Origin: a bacterium
GTDB lineage: Bacteria > Acidobacteriota > Blastocatellia > Pyrinomonadales > Pyrinomonadaceae
Length of the DNA stretch: 10,547 nucleotides
Reading direction: 5' to 3'
NCBI GenBank assembly: GCA_029945985.1
Contig: JAQSDP010000488.1
Location: 1 to 10,547, forward strand
The notes under the pieces are model-generated. The model saw only the letters and a program-made list of their open reading frames with translations. It was not told where the DNA came from and did no database searches. How positions within the stretch are numbered: the stretch's first letter is position 1; each line of letters starts with the position of its first letter. Positions 6,239 through 10,547 of the stretch are shown piece by piece. The translations under genes were made by a program, and so were the position numbers.

Positions 6239-7039
6239 ATGAGCACGAACGGACACATCGAAAAGAAGCGGCTTGAGAATCCGCCGGCGAAGTTCAAGCT
6301 AAAGATCCAGCGGCGCGACAAAGAAGGTGCTCCGATCCGCTGGGAGACGTTTGAGCTGACCTATCGCCGCAACCTCAACGTCATCTCCGCGCTAATGGAC
6401 GTGCGCAAAGATCCCGTCACAGCTGACGGCACGAAAACAACGCCGCCGGTGTGGGACATGAGCTGTCTCGAACAGGTCTGCGGCATCTGCACGATGGTGA
6501 TCGACGGACGTGTGCGTCAATCGTGCTCTGCCTTGATCGACGACCTTCTGCTCGCATCGGGCGGTGATACTGTCACGCTCCAGCCGATGTCCAAATTCCC
6601 TAACGTCCGCGACCTGAAGGTCGACCGGTCTGAGATGTTCGATCATCTTAAAAGGGTCAACGCATGGATCGAACTCGATGGGAGCTATTCGCTCGGCCCG
6701 GGCCCCCAAGTCTCTAACGAACTTGCTCAGGATCGCTACGCGCTGTCGCGCTGTATGACCTGTGGCTGCTGTCTTGAGGCATGTCCGCAGTATGGCGACG
6801 GTAATTATATTGGCCCGCAGGCGATCAGCCAGGCCCGCCTGTTTAACATGCATCCGGTCGGCAAGATCGATATCGACGAGCGGCTCAACGGCTTGCTTGG
6901 CGATGACGGAATCACCAACTGCGGCAATGCGCAAAACTGCGTCCAAGTGTGCCCGATGTCGATCCCGCTCACCAAGTCGATCTATGAAACTAATCGCGAC
7001 ATCACCGTCAACGCCCTTTTCGGCTGGTTAAAGAAATAG
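6239..7039 (+). CDS. sdhB: succinate dehydrogenase iron-sulfur subunit
   Basis: SdhB carries electrons from the flavin of SdhA to the haem and quinone sites of SdhC through three iron-sulfur clusters. The 266-residue protein begins with a ferredoxin-like domain (about 18-120) whose [2Fe-2S] ligands are Cys76, Cys81, Cys84 and Cys96. The helical domain has CMTCGCCLEACP, giving Cys172, Cys175 and Cys178, and the second motif CGNAQNCVQVCP with Cys228, Cys234 and Cys238. By comparison with E. coli SdhB, Cys172/175/178/238 hold the [4Fe-4S] and Cys182/228/234 the [3Fe-4S] cluster. Nothing essential is missing. About 17 polar residues precede the first strand. The ATG follows the sdhA stop directly (TAGATG), so the subunits are translated together, and the operon ends 17 bases later at a terminator. 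Confidence 0.97.
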   Translation: MSTNGHIEKKRLENPPAKFKLKIQRRDKEGAPIRWETFELTYRRNLNVISALMDVRKDPVTADGTKTTPPVWDMSCLEQVCGICTMVIDGRVRQSCSALIDDLLLASGGDTVTLQPMSKFPNVRDLKVDRSEMFDHLKRVNAWIELDGSYSLGPGPQVSNELAQDRYALSRCMTCGCCLEACPQYGDGNYIGPQAISQARLFNMHPVGKIDIDERLNGLLGDDGITNCGNAQNCVQVCPMSIPLTKSIYETNRDITVNALFGWLKK

Positions 7040-7055
7040 GCGAGATTTACTAGAG

Positions 7056-7091
7056 AAACGCTGAGCAGCCCAACGGGGTGCTCGGCGTTTT
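7056..7091 (+). terminator. rho-independent terminator of the sdhCAB operon
   Basis: A 12-base-pair stem (7056-7067 with 7079-7090, one T-G wobble) is extended by an inner CCC/GGG helix around an AAC loop and ends in TTTT. It lies 17 bases after the sdhB stop and 19 bases before the end of the convergent GGDEF-EAL gene. The stem starts with AAA, so the opposite strand also has a short T run and the element may stop both transcripts. Confidence 0.88.
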
Positions 7092-7109
7092 GCCTTTATC
7101 GGAGCGGAG

Positions 7110-9641
7110 CTACTGGATCATCGACGCTTCGGAAAGGTCCATCGCCGGGGGCACAATGTATTCGCCTTCGCGGCGTCCTAACAAAAAGTCTCCGAGTAGT
7201 TCGGGACCGAGCGGCCGCGAGAAAAGATAGCCTTGTCCGTAATCACAGCCGAGATTCTTGAGCACCTCTCGCTGATGTTCGCTCTCGATTCCCTCAGCAA
7301 TTACGCGAAAGCCAAGGTTTGCGGCGAGTAGAATTATCGTCCGTATAACCTCTCGATTAGCGGGGTTCTCAGCCATCAGCATCACGAATGATCTGTCGAT
7401 CTTCAGCGTGGAGATCGGAAGGCGGACAAGATAAGCGAGGTTCGAATAACCGGTCCCGAAATCGTCGATATCCGTCTCGATGCCCGTTTCGCGAAGCCTT
7501 CGTAGCGTATCGAGAGCGCGGTCATGATCTTCGAAGAAAACGGTCTCGGTGATCTCGAGCTTTAGCCGGTCGGCGGGGAACTGAGACTCTTCGAGTATCG
7601 ATCCAACTCGCTCAATGATGTTCTCGTTTCCGAACTGCTTGCTCGAAACGTTAACGCTTAGCTTCATGTCCTCCAGTTCGGGATGCTGCCTTCGGAGGCT
7701 CGAGATATGAGTGCAGGCCTTCCTCAAAATGTGTTCAGTGAGGTCGTCGATCAGTCCGATCTCTTCGGCAAGCGGCACGAACCGCTCCGGTGAGACAGTT
7801 CCCAATCGCGGATGTTCCCAGCGGGCGAGTGCCTCAACAGCGTAAAGTTTTTCATCGACAAGAGAGAAGATAGGCTGATAATGAACTGTCAGATCTCCAT
7901 CGTGAATAGCACGGCGAAGATCGGTCTCCAGCTGAAGCGTCTCACGCACAGCGGCTCGCATATCATCGTCGAAGATCTCGTGGCGGGCTTTACCGGTCCG
8001 CTTTGCCTGATACATTGCCGTGTCTGCGTCACGAATCACGTCTTCGGACGTCATATGCTGCTCGGAAACATTGAGTATTCCGATGCTGGCTGAAGTGAAC
8101 ACCTCGTGCCCTTGAAGCTTGAACGGTGTACTGATCTTTTTCTGGATCCGTTCCGCGATCCTGGTTGTCTTCTCTGAGTAATAACGCCCTTCGACGAGTA
8201 TGACGAACTCATCTCCGCCGAGGCGCGCGACCATGTCCGGCGGGCGCATGGAAGAGTTCAGCCTGTTCGCGATCGCGCACAGGAGTTCGTCACCGATAAA
8301 ATGCCCAAGGCTGTCATTGACGTACTTGAAGCGGTCGAGGTCGATGAAAAGAACGCTGACGCGATACTTGGGATTCTCCCTGACCTTTCGAAGTGCGCGA
8401 TCGAGCCGCTTCATGAAATGAGCGCGGTTCGGTAGGCCGGTTAGTGAGTCGTGCGACGCTTCATGCTGAAGCTTCTCCTCAGCGAACTTCTTTTCGGTTA
8501 TGTCCTGGAGCTGAAATATAAGACTGTTGCCCGACTCACCCGCATGCCCGGCGATCGACGCGCTCCAGGATGCCCAAACTGTCGATCCATCCTTGTGAAG
8601 ATATCGCTGCTCCATTTCGCAGCCGTCTAGCCGACCAGCTTGTACGTCGTTTAGCTTGCTCAGCGTCCGCCCGAGATCGTCTTCGAAGATGATCGAGTGA
8701 AACGACATCTTCCTGAATTCCTTCGGTGAGTAGCCGAGGATGCGGGAAAGGGCTCGGTTCGTCTTGAGCCATTTCCCGTCGGTCGAAACCATTGCGATCC
8801 CGATCGGGGCATGATCGAACGCACGCCGAAACCGCTCCTCTGAGTCTCTAAGAGCTACGGTGCGTTCCTTCATCGCCTTTGCGTACTCGTGCGCTTTGTC
8901 GGCTTGATCTATAGACATTGCGACGTTTCGCAGGTGCATCCGGTAGGCGAGAAATACGAAGCCGATGATGGGAACGGCCGCGAACATGACAGCAAACCCG
9001 CCTACGTCGACAAGCCTGACGAGAGCTCCCGCACCGGCAGCTCCGACGAGGTATGTCGGGAAAGACATCACGTATTTGCTCTTCCAGGTTTCCCAAAGGG
9101 GAAGCCCGTTTCTGAGGGCGTCGCACGTCGCGGTTAGGATCGTGTTGAAGAGGAACTGGGTCACGGCCATCACCGAAAGGGCCGTGAGGAACTCCGCCAT
9201 CTTTCCCGGGCGTCCGTGCAGCTGATCTACGGAATACAAGCCGTATGCCCAAAGCAGAATGGCGACGGCGGTCGTTGACACAGCCAACGTTCCGGAATTG
9301 AAGAGAACCGTGATCTGCTGACTACAGAACCGGCGAGCAGAGATAAATGCCTCAACCGCCGCTAAAATGATCGCGGCCTCGCCTCCGTAGAGCAAGAGGG
9401 TCAGGAATATCAGCGTGTCGGATACCGAAATGTGCGAATTGAAGCGCGGTATCGGGAGCGTGATGCGCGTCCCGAGCCCGAGCGTCAACGCGACTAACAC
9501 AGCCAGGTTGAGGTCGAGCTTCTGGATCGGAAACGTAGCCACGGAATAGGTAACGCACAGCCCGCCGAGAGCGGCGACCAAATACATATACCATCCGGCC
9601 AAAGGCCTTAGAACCGTTGTGAGTTCTTTGGTGAGGATCAT
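7110..9641 (-). CDS. membrane-bound PAS-GGDEF-EAL c-di-GMP protein
   Basis: The protein can in principle both make and break cyclic di-GMP. The first 235 or so of its 843 residues form about six or seven membrane segments, a likely sensor or anchor that I cannot assign to a named family. A short helix leads to a PAS domain at about 266-390. The GGDEF domain (about 398-557) keeps the catalytic GGDEF at 475-479, and RPPD at 466-469 is the inhibitory site that binds product, exactly five residues upstream. The EAL domain (about 570-825) keeps EAL at 603-605, SVNVSS, LEITET, DDFGTGYS, the KIDRSF lysine, IAEGIES and the final QGYLFSRP. Neither half looks degenerate. The ATG at 9641 has no ribosome binding site, and the frame stays open upstream; a start at ATT 9728 would add 29 residues including part of a membrane helix. 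It converges on sdhB across the terminator. Confidence 0.94.
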   Translation of the reverse strand: MILTKELTTVLRPLAGWYMYLVAALGGLCVTYSVATFPIQKLDLNLAVLVALTLGLGTRITLPIPRFNSHISVSDTLIFLTLLLYGGEAAIILAAVEAFISARRFCSQQITVLFNSGTLAVSTTAVAILLWAYGLYSVDQLHGRPGKMAEFLTALSVMAVTQFLFNTILTATCDALRNGLPLWETWKSKYVMSFPTYLVGAAGAGALVRLVDVGGFAVMFAAVPIIGFVFLAYRMHLRNVAMSIDQADKAHEYAKAMKERTVALRDSEERFRRAFDHAPIGIAMVSTDGKWLKTNRALSRILGYSPKEFRKMSFHSIIFEDDLGRTLSKLNDVQAGRLDGCEMEQRYLHKDGSTVWASWSASIAGHAGESGNSLIFQLQDITEKKFAEEKLQHEASHDSLTGLPNRAHFMKRLDRALRKVRENPKYRVSVLFIDLDRFKYVNDSLGHFIGDELLCAIANRLNSSMRPPDMVARLGGDEFVILVEGRYYSEKTTRIAERIQKKISTPFKLQGHEVFTSASIGILNVSEQHMTSEDVIRDADTAMYQAKRTGKARHEIFDDDMRAAVRETLQLETDLRRAIHDGDLTVHYQPIFSLVDEKLYAVEALARWEHPRLGTVSPERFVPLAEEIGLIDDLTEHILRKACTHISSLRRQHPELEDMKLSVNVSSKQFGNENIIERVGSILEESQFPADRLKLEITETVFFEDHDRALDTLRRLRETGIETDIDDFGTGYSNLAYLVRLPISTLKIDRSFVMLMAENPANREVIRTIILLAANLGFRVIAEGIESEHQREVLKNLGCDYGQGYLFSRPLGPELLGDFLLGRREGEYIVPPAMDLSEASMIQ

Positions 9642-9735
9642 GATCAGGATAATGAGATAGAGATATCCTGAGCTTGCCAGTTCAGATTCTCGGAGGTGCG
9701 TCGGTGCGAAAAAGTAGGAGAGGCTAATGGGTGAG

Positions 9736-9742
9736 CCTCCCC
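9736..9742 (-). promoter_or_regulatory. strong Shine-Dalgarno sequence in frame with the GGDEF-EAL gene
   Basis: On the minus strand GGGGAGG is followed after seven bases by ATT (9728-9726), which is in frame with the GGDEF-EAL gene and separated from it by no stop. No ATG, GTG or TTG lies at a suitable distance in any frame. It may mark a rare ATT start, or be chance. Confidence 0.35.
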
Positions 9743-9745
9743 TAG

Positions 9746-9775
9746 ATTATGAGTCGCAGCGACAACGTGTGTCCA
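9746..9775 (-). promoter_or_regulatory. predicted promoter of the GGDEF-EAL gene
   Basis: On the minus strand TGGACA (9775-9770) and CATAAT (9751-9746) are 18 bases apart, each differing from the sigma-70 consensus at one position. Transcription would start near 9739, leaving about 100 untranslated bases before the ATG at 9641. The rest of the gap from 9642 to 9807 shows no terminator I can recognise for the peptidase gene upstream. Confidence 0.55.
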
Positions 9776-9807
9776 GACTTTTTTCAGTTTCAGTCAGAGA
9801 GATCGCT

Positions 9808-10547
9808 TTATTGCATTTTGCTCGTTCGGTCGCCGATGAGGACACCGTCGCCGATCAGCACTCCTTGCCGGTCTCCGATAAGCACTCCGTCGCCGATCAG
9901 AACTCCGTCGCCGATCAATACGCCGTCACCGATGAGCACTCCGTCGCCGATCAATACCCCGTCGCCTATGAGAACACCATCGCCGATGAGGACACCGTCC
10001 GGGGCGAACCAATCGCCGATAAGCACGCCGTCGCCAATAAGTACACCGTCACCGATCAGGACTCCATCACCGATCAGAACCCCGGCGGCCATCAGGACCG
10101 ATCCGCTGTTGAAAGCTCCACCGTCGTTCAAAACGACGCTCGAGGAAATGCTCAAGCCGTTCGTGTAGTAATTCGGATCTAAAGCGAATAGCCTGCTCGA
10201 CTGAGTGACTCCGCTGCTGAAAACCGCGCCCTTCCGATAGACTGCTTGGAATCGCGAGACCAGGTTCTGACCTGTGATGTATGAGTAGTTCGCTTGAACA
10301 ACCTGTGCCCACGGGAACGCGTGGCCGCCGATGCTCGTCGAAGCAGCGGGCATCGTCCAGCCTCCCTGCATCATCGACGCATTACGCGACATCGCATTGA
10401 AGTCCACGTCGGTACGAAGGCCACTCGCGAGCCGGACTGCACCGTCGATGTTCAATTGTCCCGCACCTTGCTCGAACGAATTGGCTCCGGCGAGGGGCTG
10501 AGCAGAGTACTGAAGCAGCATCCGCACCATCGACGGCGTCAGTTTGG
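9808..10547 (-). CDS. C-terminal part of a subtilisin-type (S8) peptidase with GVLIGD repeat tail
   Basis: The frame is open to the right edge of the window, so this is the end of a longer gene; the catalytic Asp, His and Ser are not visible. The first visible residues, LTPSMVRMLLQYSAQPL and then EQGAGQLNIDGAVRLA, are the segment that normally follows the serine motif in S8 peptidases (a helix, then the G-A-G-x-(L/V)-N-(V/I) strand), which supports the family. A region of about 110 residues rich in Ser, Asn, Gln and aromatic residues follows, typical of exported proteins. The last 90 residues are 13 copies of GVLIGD with two short interruptions, then RTSKMQ and TAA. S8 peptidases with such tails occur, from memory, in Blastocatellia acidobacteria and have no assigned function for the tail. 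The protein is probably secreted or on the cell surface; the signal peptide would lie outside the window. Confidence 0.8.
   Translation of the reverse strand, partial: KLTPSMVRMLLQYSAQPLAGANSFEQGAGQLNIDGAVRLASGLRTDVDFNAMSRNASMMQGGWTMPAASTSIGGHAFPWAQVVQANYSYITGQNLVSRFQAVYRKGAVFSSGVTQSSRLFALDPNYYTNGLSISSSVVLNDGGAFNSGSVLMAAGVLIGDGVLIGDGVLIGDGVLIGDWFAPDGVLIGDGVLIGDGVLIGDGVLIGDGVLIGDGVLIGDGVLIGDRQGVLIGDGVLIGDRTSKMQ
9829..10083 (-). repeat. array of 13 hexapeptide (18-base) coding repeats GVLIGD
   Basis: Thirteen copies of GVLIGD are encoded in blocks of four, seven and two. WFAPD separates the first two blocks and RQ the last two, giving 85 codons in all. Every copy is identical in protein, but no two copies are identical in DNA: the four glycine and four valine codons are all used, leucine is CTG, CTC, CTT or TTG and isoleucine is ATC, ATT or ATA. 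The register I-G-D-G-V-L fits the hexapeptide rule of left-handed parallel beta-helices. Confidence 0.97.

Noticed and set aside
9829..10083. CRISPR array
   Set aside because: The period is 18 bases with no spacers and the repeat is coding, with changes at third codon positions.
9727..10182. Two long plus-strand frames with repetitive Ala-Asp and Ser-Pro sequences opposite the peptidase tail
   Set aside because: They are mirror images of the 18-base coding repeat. The minus-strand frame keeps perfectly constant residues with only synonymous changes, so it is the coding one.

Overview
The window looks like a chromosomal segment of a moderately GC-rich, Gram-negative-type bacterium. My best guess is an acidobacterium of the Blastocatellia/Pyrinomonadaceae kind. 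The guess rests on three things: a subtilisin-type (S8) peptidase ending in GVLIGD repeats, a fused-type succinate dehydrogenase (one five-helix cytochrome b subunit) and two large c-di-GMP proteins. This is inference from protein character; no rRNA or marker gene is present. I see no insertion sequence, phage gene, CRISPR array or complete tRNA.

Layout from left to right. Bases 1-1179 (+) hold the 3' part of a GAF plus HD-GYP c-di-GMP phosphodiesterase, cut by the window edge. A 52-residue basic protein (1339-1497, -) and a short non-coding stretch with one small palindrome follow. A leftward run comes next: lysR (2668-3555), an uncharacterised STAS/SpoIIAA-like gene (2182-2592, start revised) and an MgtC/SapB membrane protein (1703-2173). 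The last two are 8 bases apart and probably co-transcribed. Divergent from lysR is the tightly packed operon sdhC-sdhA-sdhB (3712-7039, +), closed by a strong hairpin terminator. Converging on it is a membrane-bound PAS-GGDEF-EAL protein (7110-9641, perhaps from 9728, -). Last is the C-terminal part of the S8 peptidase (9808 to the right edge, -), whose final 90 residues are mostly 13 perfect copies of GVLIGD.

How the parts fit together. The central unit is respiratory: SdhC anchors and carries two haems, SdhA holds covalent FAD and the active site, and SdhB carries the three iron-sulfur clusters, together passing electrons from succinate to (mena)quinone. The lysR-sdhC gap has back-to-back promoter-like sequences with a perfect dyad exactly between the two -35 boxes and a 14-bp palindrome just before sdhC, so LysR control of the sdh operon is a reasonable hypothesis. 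The c-di-GMP enzymes on either side appear to be independent units.

Most worth a second look are the peptidase repeat array, which is invariant in protein yet has no two identical DNA units and matches the left-handed beta-helix hexapeptide rule; the layered dyads in the lysR-sdhC gap; and the possible upstream start of the GGDEF-EAL protein.
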